From Gonium pectorale (taxonomy: Eukaryota > Chlorophyta > Chlorophyceae > Chlamydomonadales > Volvocaceae): 64,000 nt of DNA. Both the position numbers and the translations under genes were made by a program. Positions within the stretch are counted from its first letter, which is position 1, and each line of letters begins with the position of its first letter. Positions 10,301 to 21,100 of this stretch are shown here, one piece after another. Location of the stretch: NCBI GenBank assembly GCA_001584585.1, contig LSYV01000004.1:779877-843876 (forward strand), given 5' to 3'. Under the pieces are notes generated by a model, which saw nothing but the letters and a program-made list of their open reading frames with translations, was not told where the DNA came from and searched no databases.

Positions 10301-12659
10301 GGGGTGTGAGGTGCCGGACGGCGGCGCGTTCACACTGGGGGCGGCGCTGAAAGCCAACAGCTCCCTGCGAGAGCTGGGGCTGGCAGACAACCACATCACA
10401 ACCAGCGGTGGGTCGGGCGTGCATTTTTTACAGAGCCAATCGAACGGACTACTGGGTCCGATGCAGCATTTGTAGGTGTCACTGACGCGGCTGCCAAGTG
10501 CCGTCCCTTCCGCACCTGCCGTCCGCAGGGCTGGCGCTGCTTGCTGAGGTGATCAAAGTGAACACGGGCCTGGAGCTTCTGGACGTGTCTTTCAACATGG
10601 TGGGCCCCACCGGCCTGACGCCCTTCCACGTGACGGCGAGCCGCCCCGCAGCGGGCAGGAGCCCCGCTGCCGGCAAGGCGTGAGTACCGCGCGCAGCCCT
10701 GGCGTCACTTTGACCAGGGTTCGACCCGTTGCAGGGAGCTGTGCATAGGCACACGGTTCCCCTCTTCCCCAACCCCACATCAACCTCGCGTGTGCGGCGG
10801 GCCTGCTCCCGGGGCCAGCGCTTTCTGCACCCTGCTGGGAAAAGCCCATCCCAACCCTCACCTACCGATATTTCGATGTCGGTAAACATGCCACGTCCAG
10901 CGCAAATGTTGCCCGCCCCGCCCCGCCCTGCCCCCGCAGCACCCCGCGCTCCCGGCCCTGCGTCGTGAAGGCGGAGCTGCTTCCCGAGTACCGGACTGTG
11001 GAGGCCGTCAAGCACAGCAAGGAGCCGTGGAGGGACTTTGAATCAACGGCCAATCCCTTCGGGGACCCCGCGCAGCCGTCGGGATACGGCGGGGGCACGG
11101 GGTTGGGAGAACCGTTGGGCAGCTACCGGAACCCGTTCCTTTCGCCTGCCGAATCCTACGTGAATCCTTTCCTGGATCCAACGAGTCCCTCCCGGGACCG
11201 AAATCCGTTCCTGGCGGTTGGGAGCCCCGGGACCAACCCGTTTCTGTCGCCGAAGGGGCCGGAGCCGCCGGCAGCAGTGCAGGACAACCCCTTCCTGTCG
11301 CCGCCCAGCGGTGCCGCAGACCGCCCGGGAAGCAGCGACGGTGCTGCAGGGTGCGGAGGCGAAGCGGGCGCCAGCCCGGGACATGTTGTCGAGGGCAGGG
11401 CTCTGGCGACTCGCGTCCTGAAGAAGCTGGGTGAGGCACGTGCGATTGCGGTCGTCGCAGCTCAAATCCTCGTCAGCGCTCGCATCGCTTGCTTGCCTGT
11501 CGGGTGGCGTTGCCTGGTTGGCCACGTGCCTGGTTGTGTCGGCATGCACGCATCTCCTCCACACTGCGTACCTAGCGTGGAAAGTAGAGCAGATCCAAGC
11601 TTGCATGGTGCCAGCTGTGCTTCACTCTCAGAAGGGCTGTGCGCTGTGCTCGCCGGCCTCACAGCTCATATACTAGCTTTCGGGTTGATATCTGCCCTTC
11701 CCGCAGGCTCCCAGACCGCTGCCGAGTACAGCAGCGACGGAAGCGGCGTCAGCGGCAGCGGTAGTGTGTACATGAGCAGTAACTCCACGGCGGACGAGGA
11801 AGACCTGGTTACGGAGCATGATCTACACATGTAAGTGGAAGGGGTTTGACGGGGGTTGCCAGCATTGCCGCGGGCCCTGGTGGGCGGGGCGGGGCGGGCG
11901 GAGGCTTAGGATCTTTGGGCGGGAGAGGAAATTCTCGCCTCAGGTAGGCGGGGGCACTGCGGACGGAGCACCCCAGCGGTATGTCGGTCCACGAGCTGGA
12001 ACCAATCTGCCTCTGCCCTTCCCAGTGCTCAGCCTTCCCGAGCTCAAACGCCCTTATTGTTGATTTGTCTTGATGCCCGGCCCGGCCATACGGTACCTGA
12101 AAGCGACGGACACCGGACTGCTGCGAAATGATTGCAGCATATCGAGGCAGCACCTCAACCTCGATATGCTGCAACCCTCTTCCCGTACAGGGTCGACATG
12201 ATGCTCCAATCCATGGGTTTGCCTGAAGCGACGGAGGACGGGAGGCGCGCTCCCGGGGTTGCGTCCTCGGCGGAGGAAGACGTGCCTGCGTCGCCGGGCC
12301 CTCCTTGGGGCAGTCACAACGGCATCCGCGGGGCTGTCGGCGCGGAGGCACGGAAGGACTTGGGCTTTGATCCGGGCGCCTCGGTAGCGATCCATCCCGC
12401 CGGAGGCTGTGGAGGCTCGCCCGGGCACGGCGGCTCCGGGCAGGCCGCTGTGACGGCGGCGCATGGGGACTCGCCAGCCAGTGCGGGAACCACTCACGCG
12501 TTGCGTGATGAGGGCTGTGGAAGCGCCGCCGATCCTTTCCACAGAGCCTTGGCTGCGGCGGCACCGGGAGCGGACGGTTGCGCGACGCCGTCCGAGCCAC
12601 CGGAGCCGCCAGTTGGCCTTTCGGACAATCCGTTCTCGCAGGACAATCCGTTTGCTTGA
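7383..12659 (+). CDS. Leucine-rich-repeat protein with NPF motifs
   Basis: Exons: 7383-7487, 7554-7617, 7916-8164, 8385-8665, 8929-9099, 9525-9663, 9852-9995, 10237-10407, 10529-10679, 10940-11430, 11707-11830, 12191-12659; phases agree throughout, 852 aa. Residues of about 57-480 are ribonuclease-inhibitor-type leucine-rich repeats, roughly one to two per exon (SLRRLDLRH, LRTLDLSHNELGAE, LRELGLADNHI, LELLDVSFNMVG). Exon 10 then carries six NPF tripeptides (NPFGD, RNPFLSP, VNPFLDP, RNPFLAV, TNPFLSP, DNPFLSP) and the last exon ends with two more (DNPFSQDNPFA) after an acidic, Gly/Ala/Ser-rich tail that also has ADPF. NPF is the classic ligand of EH domains in endocytic adaptors and DPF binds the AP-2 ear, so an endocytic or trafficking adaptor role is inferred, not shown. 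No signal peptide or membrane helix is seen. Exon 1 (ATG 7383) is the weakest part; exons 2-12 are strong. Confidence 0.8.
12132..12174. repeat. Perfect 16-bp inverted repeat in an intron
   Basis: Positions 12132-12147 and 12159-12174 are perfect reverse complements (arm ttgcagcatatcgagg) separated by 11 nt. The hairpin lies in the last intron of the LRR-NPF gene, 16 nt before the last acceptor (exon starts 12191). It could hold the acceptor region in a stem. Confidence 0.9.
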
Positions 12660-12878
12660 GCGCCCTCCGCGCCATTGGCCAGCGGATCCATCAAGGAGCC
12701 GTGCAGGTTTCCAGGGCCTAACGCAGTTGCATTGCGCATCACCGGGCTTGTCGGTGCAGCGGGGACGCTGCTGGGCTGGGCAGTCGGGCTGTGAGGGCCG
12801 CCCTCATGATTCAGTCTACCTATGTGACTTATAGCTCCTAGCTGCATGGACTGCTAGGAGGACGCGCGGGTTACATTT

Positions 12879-12952
12879 CTTTTTCTGTGAAAAGGTTACA
12901 GGCGGAGAGGCGAGAAAGGGCGCGGACATCGGGAGGACAGATAGCCCTCCCG
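12879..12952. repeat. Dispersed repeat, copy 1
   Basis: About 75 bp closely matching 52196-52272: a T-run with ttctgtg, the core aaaggttacaggcggagagg, then cgagaaagggcgc and a terminal stem-loop (cgggagg ... cctcccg). In copy 2 the stem is one pair longer on both sides. A conserved hairpin end suggests the end of a small mobile element, but no target duplication or second terminus was found. Confidence 0.7.
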
Positions 12953-13341
12953 AACCACCGACCCCCCACCCTAACTATAGTGCAACACGGCAGCCAAGAC
13001 AAGTTCCGAAGAGACACACACATGCCTTGCCGCTAGGATCTCGGGCGAACGGGCCACCTGGACCCATATTTCTGTTTGGACTGCTATGAAACGCGTGACC
13101 AGCACCACACTTAGGGGCTGGTCCCATGCGGCAAGGGCTGACTTGTGCAGCAGCTGCTACGACGAATAGAGGAGCAGCACTGCGGCGGGTTTTGTAGGGC
13201 AGCTGCAGTTGCTTAGGGCTGCAGGCTGTCCCTTTGGGTTGAGCAAGGGGGAACAGCGGTCTCCCACACCCCTCGCCTCGCGGCGTTGAGGTGGTCTTGC
13301 GTTGGGGCGGGTAGCGCCCCTGGCCAGCGTCGGCCCGGAGA

Positions 13342-13346
13342 TGTAA
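13342..13346 (+). terminator. Candidate TGTAA polyadenylation signal of the LRR gene
   Basis: First plus-strand TGTAA downstream of the LRR-NPF stop, about 680 nt away, which is a plausible 3' untranslated length for a green alga. Position-only evidence. Confidence 0.3.
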
Positions 13347-13524
13347 CACCACACACACACACCCCGGGCTGCCGGCTAGAATGCCAGAATGCTCGACTGT
13401 TTGCCTCGCCTCGCTCGCCTACCTCGCGATATCTGTTTGCAGCCTGTCCAGAAGCACGCGCATGACGTAACACACACACAACGAGGAGCTCAGCCCAGCC
13501 CAGCGCCCCAGCATTAAGACCCTG

Positions 13525-13564
13525 CCAAGTGACCCTGTTATTAAGTACTTACAGGGTCACTTGG
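13525..13564. repeat. Perfect 14-bp inverted repeat
   Basis: Arms 13525-13538 (ccaagtgaccctgt) and 13551-13564 are exact reverse complements with a 12-nt AT-rich loop that itself contains the palindrome aagtactt. It lies in non-coding DNA. It could be a short hairpin RNA, a cruciform, or a remnant of a mobile-element terminus. Confidence 0.85.
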
Positions 13565-14486
13565 CTGGGTCGGGCTCAAGGGCTGCCAGCTAGGTTGTTT
13601 TGTCGCTTGCAGACCTGTTTTGAGCATACTGTTACACATACCTAACACATGAACAGGAGCCCTGCATCTAAAGACCACAGGACAGGATGGCAGGATGATG
13701 AAAACAAAGGAGAAGAGGAGACGAACGCCACGATAGGTAGAACCAGACCAAAAGGAGTCGACGAAAGCCGAAACCCGCACCTCCCACTGTGAAATCGACG
13801 AACAGGGTTACAAACAGCACCGGCCCCAGAAGGGCAGCAGCACTGCAAACGCGCCAAAACGCACAACCCCGCAAAAGCACCACTACGTGTCGGGGTTTAA
13901 TAGGTGCCGTGATGTAGTACCGCCGCGCCTGTGTCCGTGCTGGTTCCGGAGCTTGTACGGCATGGGGTATGCCAGTTGGTCGTGTGCTGTGCTCTCCCTC
14001 TCTCTGGTCCTCTCCCTCTCTCCTTCTCTTGGGCCCTCTCTGCCTCTTATACCATGTAACGTTACAGTGGTCTCGTTGCGCTTCCGTAGCCTCGACATGT
14101 AGTGGTCCTCGGTTCGCTCGCTCCTAGTGCGCTCTGGCAGCCTGGTCGTCGTTCTCTTGCAGTTCAGCCGCCTTTGTTGCGGTGCATGCGTCGCGCGCAG
14201 TGCTGCTGCTGCGACACCACTCGTTTCGCCCGGACCTTGATTTTGTGACGCTCGTGAGTTTCAGTCTTCGTGCTGCCCGTCTCGTTGGCGCCTTCTGCTT
14301 GTATCTCTTGCCTGTCGCTGCGCTCTAGGCTTCGAGCTAGGGGGGATGTGAGGCGCCAAGCCGGATCAACTGCATCACTGCACGTACTATCGTACGACAT
14401 ACGCACCCCGAAGGGAGACGCCCTTGCGCACCCTGAACTCCGAGCCCAAGTGCCCAACCACTAAGCTCAGCGGGCACCCTGCGACT

Positions 14487-14674
14487 GCATTGGAGGCGGC
14501 TATGGAGCTCCAGAAGGCGTTCGATTTACAGCAGGAGGCGGGAGGCGGGGTGTTCACCTGTGGGCCACGCGCACAGTCGCAGGTTGCCCGCAGGGCACGG
14601 GTGCTCACACCACCTCCCGCCTCAAGCTGCAAATCGAAAGCCTTCTGGAACTCCATAGCCGCCTCCGCCAATGC
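14487..14674. repeat. Long imperfect inverted repeat made of coding-like sequence
   Basis: Arms 14487-14555 and 14606-14674 pair over about 66 nt with seven mismatches and one 3-nt indel; weaker pairing extends outward to about 14469 and 14695 and inward into the 50-nt centre. Read outward from the left arm on plus and from the right arm on minus, both arms encode near-identical peptides (AAMELQKAFDLQQEAGGG and AAMEFQKAFDLQLEAGGG). The indel is a whole codon and several differences are silent, so the arms probably derive from paralogous coding exons placed head to head. If transcribed it would form a long hairpin, as algal small-RNA precursors do. The source gene is not in this window. Confidence 0.85.
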
Positions 14675-14899
14675 TCCGAAGGGCCACCGCCGACAGCGCG
14701 TTAGACTCGCTGGTCTCAACCGCAATGAATCAACCGTACGGCGCACAAGTGTACGGCACACACTATATGACAATGTCGTACAATATCTGAACCTTCGCCT
14801 TTTGTAAACGAGTATTGCACCACCGGAACGATCCCCGCAAGCTTGATATGCTCATGCAATATCTTCGTACAGATTGTATGTACAAATCTCAGGGCTATT

Positions 14900-16440
14900 C
14901 ACCCTGCTGCGGCATACAGCCCCGCCTCGGCTTCCTTGTCCTCCCGCCGACTCAACGACAGCCACTCCTGTGGGCCCCTCGCCTTAAGAACGCTCGACAC
15001 CGCCCTGGCCACGGCCACGGCGCACACAACCGCGGCCCCTGCCGCGGCCACCGGCAACAACAGGCCCAGAAACACTGCTTCCAGCAGCAGCGTGCCCCAC
15101 AGGCTCGCCCGCGGCATCACGGCTTGTGACGACCACCACCAAAATCTCGAGGCGCCGGTCACCGAGCTGCCACGCCTCGTCGATTGGCCGGGTGACCCTA
15201 GCAGCAGGCCTGCCGCCCATCTTCTCTCTTGCCAGCGCAGCGTCGAACTCCTCACGGCTAACAGCAGACGCGTCCACCACAGCTCTGGTCAGGTGGATTG
15301 TTGAGCTGCAAGTGGTTCGGGTTAAGTAGGGCAAACCATACAGCAAACCTGAGATTCCCAGCGGGCCCGCTCCCCTCTGGAGTGTTAAGCCGCGCGCCGT
15401 TAGGATAGTGAGAGACTTCACATTTTGGCATGAAATCATTTGGGGTGAGAGCATTCGGGCCAGTAGGGCAAAGCATATAACTGGTAGCTGTAGCCAGGTA
15501 GCTGTAGCTTTAAACGCACGTGGCGACCTCCGCAGCAGCGCACGCGTCGCAGTCTACGGGCACATTGGTGCATGGCGTCGCCTTTGTGGACTTAACTGCC
15601 GCCCTGTAGGACATTGACTCGAACGCGTGGAAGCACATGGAGCGCACGTTGGTGGCTTTGCGCTTGCCCTCAAGAGGGTGACGCGGCAGGCTCCTGCTGT
15701 TGCCACACGCAGACAGATGGGGAGAGCGACGCAGGGTTGCCATTGCCAGGCTTGCAGTCATCCAGCAGGAGGTGCGCTCCAACATGCAGCCGCATCAGCG
15801 GCAGGGGAACCCGCCGCCCGCAGCCTGCTGGCACGGTGCAGTCCACACGGACTGCCGCGCCGCCAGACCGGGCGGCGGTGCCAGCTGCCGTGTGAGCCGC
15901 GGGCACGTCAGGCACGCCAGACGATAGCGGCCAGTCGGCTGCCGCGCGGTACGGAAAGAACTCCGACGGCTTCAATTCTGGAAGCTGCTCCAGCCGGGAA
16001 TCCGCCATAGCCGCAGTGAAGACTGCGCACAGTGCGTCATACCCCATGGAGAGCGGCGCCGCTGGGCGGCAGGATGACGTGTGGGTTGAGAAGGATGACG
16101 CGTGTAGCGGGTAGGGACAGCTCAGGTCCCATGTCGCCCTTCCAGTGAAGCAAGACCGGCGTGACGCCGCCGCAGCGTTAGCATCGCCCGCCGCCGCCGC
16201 GTCCGTGTTGTGTACACTGGCTGCAGCGCCACCAGCCCCGTCTCCTGCGGCAGCGGCTGTGTGCGCCCCCGCCACCGATGCGTGAGCAGCGCCCGCCGCC
16301 ACAGCGGTATCGGGTCCACCCGCTGCGGCGCCCTGGGTTGGCGCCTGAGGCAGCCACCCGGACATGGCACCGTTTTACTTGCTGGAAGCCGTCCGGCTGC
16401 AGCTCCAACTTTGTAATCAACTTCATCAGCATGTGGCCGC
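14900..16440 (-). pseudogene. Frameshifted membrane-protein gene remnant
   Basis: Coding-like segments follow one another on the minus strand but in different frames, without splice sites that would join them. From the 5' side: KLITKLELQPDGFQQ (near 16430), HWKGDMGPELSLPATRVI (about 16145-16030), FTAAMADSRLEQLPELKPSE (about 16020-15950), PLPLMRLHVGAHLLLDDCKPG (about 15810-15750), a Cys-rich part near 15690-15530 (CFHAFESMSYRAAV, VDCDACAAAEVATC), SHYPNGARLNTPEG (about 15410), VSREEFDAALAREKMGG (about 15260) and finally a strong hydrophobic helix (LLLEAVFLGLLLPVAAAGAA, about 15090-15030) with a charged tail ending near 14900. This suggests a Cys-rich extracellular region plus one membrane helix. 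I do not recognise the family. Undetected introns or assembly errors are alternatives to decay. Confidence 0.4.
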
Positions 16441-18196
16441 TTTTCAGAAAGCAACTGGGGTTCGTCCATTCAAGGTTTATAGTCGAAGAGAGGCATGGGC
16501 GACATCGGTCGGCCAATGACCACCTAGGAACTCAGACAGACAGACTTCGTTACAGTACCCCCGACGCTGGGGAACCCGGCCTGCCACCGGGAAGTTACTG
16601 CGAAAGCACGGGCAGCAAGGCAGCACCAGCAGACAAACCAAGCAAGGAACTAAGTCTCCTCTCACACATGTCATTGCAGTACAGTTACAGGAGTCAATTG
16701 GTGCACTTACGGTCGGAGCTCTGGGTGTAAAGTTATGATCACCATGTCAAAAACCCTGGCCGAACCCCCGACAGACCCCTGCCACGCTACCAGCACACTT
16801 TGCCACGCCGTACCTTTGTCGTACATGCATCTTTTTAAATCTGAAAATAGTTTTGGGATGCTCTCACCAATATTAAATCTTGGGGTACTTTGCGGCGACC
16901 CCCCCCCCCGGGAAGGGCGCCAAAAGCGCGTATTAGGATCCACCGTACTATTTTGCGCTGTGACGCATGCTTGAAATCAGTTTTGAGCATACCGGTAGCA
17001 TTGATGTACATTTGCCTGTTTCCGGTTGAAGCCAGGTAGACATCGTGATACTGATTGAAGCCAGACATGGCCCCACCCCTTGACTCCGTAAGTTACAGCA
17101 GGCCTTCCCGTGTCCTTCCATGCATCTGGACATGGGTCGGTGCCTTCTTCGAGCCTAATACCCTCACCCAACATGAACCGCAGCGCGTAACGAGACACGA
17201 TGCGTCGTTATCAAGTAGGCGCCTAACTCCCTCCTGTCAACGCAGTGTCCGTCCCAGGCCGAAGCACCATATCAAGGCACCATGAAGTTTGGGACGCCTT
17301 TGCTTCGGTCTGACCCAGCGCGTCCCTCCGCCAGACGCCAGGCGGGGTGCAGTCATGTACCGATACGTACACATAGGCGCCTTGGGCGCGGGTGCCGTGC
17401 TCACGCGAGCCACCCACAGTTCACCATACCCAACAGGTCAGAGAGGGCCCTCCTTGCCCAACGCCATGACAGGGTCATACGAGAGCCCATACCAACACTC
17501 GTGCCAGCTCCAAGGTGAGAGAGAGAAGAGGACGTGTTGCGCTACCCCTGCCAGCACGTTTCATGCACGCCCCCCGGATGCGTGCGTCTCTTGGCCATTT
17601 GCACGCGCACACGAAGAGGACAGTCCTGCTAGTCTGCGTCCAAAGCTGCCCTGACACACACTGTGCATAAAGGAGTCACATCCCGAGTTTTTGCGATGTA
17701 ATCACTGGCGCTGTTTCAGCCTGCGTAAATGCTGGCCGACGCGGCAGAATATAGGGCAGCCGACGCGCCTATTTAACACCGCGCCCAATGAAGGCCCCGC
17801 CGACGGCGCTCGCTCCCTTTATGCTGCCCACCCCTCCAGCGCCGCTCGAATGCAACACCCCACATCTACCTTGGCACGAGAGCTACGAGCAATAGCCAGA
17901 CCATGTAATATTCACAATGCCATTCATTCGTTCTGGGTCTTCATTACCGCCATGTCTAAGAACCCGGCAATACCCCCACCTAAGGTACCACCCGAAAGCG
18001 TGGCAACACCCTCCACACTCGGCCGCTCTCAGCGGCGCATCACAAAATACCGGCAGATCCATCCCGCCTTACACGCATCCGCCAAATCCGGACCACCAAT
18101 CCTATTGTACGTATCGTGCCGTCGCAGCGCCTCTCGCACGGCACCTGGGCCCTTGCCGAGCCGAGCTACCCATGACCGCTTGCCTGTGTCTCTCCC
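16441..18196. other. Gene-poor intergenic region
   Basis: No convincing gene. GC is lower around 16730-17070 and there is a C-run at about 16901-16910. Short open frames on both strands (for example 17691-18200 plus, 17289-17654 plus) have no domain, no splice-coherent partner and no motif I know. The sequence next to 18196 is probably the 3' untranslated region of the cyclase on the minus strand. Confidence 0.45.
18069..18073 (-). terminator. Candidate TGTAA polyadenylation signal of the adenylyl cyclase
   Basis: Minus-strand TGTAA about 124 nt downstream of the cyclase stop codon at 18197-18199. Confidence 0.4.
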
Positions 18197-21100
18197 TTAG
18201 TAGGCACCAGGCCGGTGCAGGCCCAGGACTGCCCGACTGAGCTCCGGCCCCACTGTCGGCCCCCCGGCCGCGTTGCGTGCCGCCGCCGCCTCCAGCGCCG
18301 GCTCCTGGCTAATGCTGAAGTCCAAGGTGTTCTGCATGGCCCGGCTGGCCTTGAAGTTCTTGATGCGGCTGGAGCAGGCGCTCCGGATATCCAGGAAGGG
18401 ATCCGTACCTGCACGGGCACACAGGGGGTGCTGTGATGGGGAACACACGGAATGGGATTCGAGACAGGCAGCCTGTGCAGCCTCTGCACATTTCGGAGGC
18501 AGAAGAAGCCATGCCACCTCGGCTGTTAACGGCTGGTAGCGCCCGTAAGCGCCGGATCGGGTGGGAGCCCCGATAGGTCCACTCCCTACCAGTACGGTAC
18601 TTCAATGCTCACCAGTGTCGCTGCAGTTGTTGAAAAACTTGCAGACCCGCTTGCAGAAGGTGAGCAGCCGCGTGTACTCCCCTCCGTCGTGCTGCAGGCT
18701 GTAGTGCTCCGCGGCAATGATGAGCACCAGCAGGATGTCCCGGATCTCCTGCACCTCGCTGTCCTGTGGGGCACAGAGCACAGACAAGTGGCGTGCGCAC
18801 GTTCAGCAGCGTTCGGGGCGCCCAGGACACGGCAGTGGGACGCGGGAGGCGCTGAAGGGGCAGACGCCGCACGGAGTCGGGCTCAGCGCGTCAAGTTGCT
18901 AGAGATGCAGCTGAGGCAGCGCTCAATGCCCCCGCCCGCTGTGAGGCGCTGCAGGTGTTAGATGCACCATTGGGGTCTCCCGACACGTCCGAAAGGGCAT
19001 GGGACCGCTGCCGCGACAGGCAGAGCTATCACACGGGCTTCCGAAGCACGAACCTGCAGTATAAGCCCCTCGTGCCAGCCGTGCTGCTGCACCGACGCCG
19101 GTGCCGAAGTACCGCTGCCTGACCCGCAGAAGCAGCTGCGCCACAGCCGGCTGATGGCAGCGTTGTTGCGCGCGCTCTTAACGTGGAGCAGCTCTTTGGG
19201 GTGCGGCGCGCCCAACAGCATCAGCCCGCGGATGGCGTGCTCTGTGAGCAGCCGGAAGTAGTCCTCCGTGTCCCAGTACTCGAGCTGCGTGTTAAACTCG
19301 TAGCGATGCTGAAGGACAATGCCTGTGAGGTGGCGTCGGCATCATGCACGCATGACGTGCATGTCATACGGACAGTGCTTGAGAGTGTCCATGGTTTTAC
19401 ACGAGGCCACGAGGCGAGGATTCTTGCGCAACGGCTGAGCTGCAGGCCTAACCTGCGCTTCAACGGTATAGAAGGGTGGCTACTAACACAGTAGCCGGCC
19501 TGGCGCCCCAGACCCTAAACTTACCCAGGCAGCAGGACGCCATAGACTTCTCCCACTGGCTCCGGCTGAGGCGACTGATGAGGCCCCAGTTGAGCTGGCC
19601 TTTGAAGCCCGAGCCCACAGCTGTGAAGGATTGGTCGGTGCCGTCGATGCGGCCGTCGTTGCTGGTGCCCGTGTGACCGTGCTCGCCGTCTCGGCTCGCG
19701 TGGCCGCTGCCCGAGTGGCCCCACTCGCCGTGCCGATCGCGCCTGCGAGAAAGCAAGGACCGGCCCGGATAAGCCAAGGACTGCGATGCATCTGCGAGTA
19801 GCCCCATACATATTCCGCCCGTATGTCCTATGCCTCGGCCTCCCTTACGGAGTGTCAAGCTTGCAGTCTACCACACACAGGTAGGCCGCACCCAACTCAC
19901 CCCTTGGCCATGTTGTTGTTGTGATTGACCGTGACACTGTCACCCATGCTCTCTGCCAGCACCTCAGCGATCTGCGCCGCCTTCTGGTACAGCTTGAGCG
20001 CCTCCATCAAGCTGCTGCCGCCGTACGCAGCCTCGGCGGCCCGATGCCTGCCAGTGTTCAAGTTGAGTTTGAGATAGTCTAAGCATGCACCACGAGTTCA
20101 CCGATACCCAATACGACGACCCAATACCAGCAGAACAGGGACATGCTGCCAGGCACGGGAAACGGCCCACTAATGGAGCCCACCACTGCGTGTCAAAACG
20201 CACCAGAACTCGATTGCCTTAAGGGAGCACTCGACCTCCGTAACCTCGTGCCCCATGCACGCCTGGTTCCAGTGGTAGGCGATGGTGGTGAGCGTCGCCA
20301 CGTGCTGCTCCTCCAGGGACTTCTCAAGCTCCTGCATACGCCAAAGCGGGGGGGGGGGCCGTAGCAGCGCGTTGGGGCTACGGCACGAAGGTCATGCCCA
20401 GTGACGGTTCTGCACCTGCACAACGCGGCATGCCGCATGCGGAAAAGGCTGGCACCGCAGCGAGCCTCGCACGTGTCACCCGTCTATGCGGCTGGGCCTC
20501 ACACCGCCCTATCGCCACCCCATCCCTGCCTGCGCGAGTTTGGCGTGCAGTCGCCGTCGCTGGTAGTGTGGGATGACCTCGTACACAATGTCCCGCTCCA
20601 CCATGTTGAACTCCCACACGCCCTCCGCGTCGGTGGGCTTGAGGAAGTTGCCTGCAGGACGAGGGTTCGGGGAGATGAACCCCGACAGAGGCAGGTTCTT
20701 GAGTGGCTTAGCGCTAGGCCGGCCAGGTAGGCCATGAGCTACGTTACCAGGTGGTCCCCATGTACACGCTCAATGTGTGGAGCGAGCACTTTGGGACGCC
20801 TTCGACGCGCACGGGAGGTCAAACCCACGACATACCGTGTAATCAGGATCGTCACGAGGCCCAGGATGTCCTTCCGCCCATCCATTCCCTCCTTGCGCCA
20901 TACCTCGCTCCAGCTCTTGCAGGTGCGCCCGCAGCTCCTCCTTGCTCTTGTTGATGGGGTAGAACTTGTGCAGAATGTCCAGGTCCACCCACTGGCCCAT
21001 CACGGACGCCACCTTGAGCGTCAGGTGGATGCCCGGCTTCAGCCGGTCCATGCGCTCGATGATCACCTGCGCCAACCAGCAACCGTCAGGCGCTGTTCGG

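Larger units (their letters stand above)
12660..14486. other. Intergenic region with repeats
   Basis: No supported gene between the LRR-NPF stop and the 14.5-kb hairpin. It holds the presumed LRR 3' untranslated region, one copy of a dispersed repeat, a 14-bp inverted repeat, CA runs (13343-13361, 13471-13480) and a pyrimidine-rich stretch (about 13990-14045). Sequence around 13565-13900 is lower in GC than its flanks. Short open frames on both strands have no recognisable motif. Confidence 0.5.

Noticed and set aside
17691..18240. Plus-strand open frames upstream of the cyclase stop
   Set aside because: They overlap the cyclase 3' end antisense and show no motif or splice coherence.
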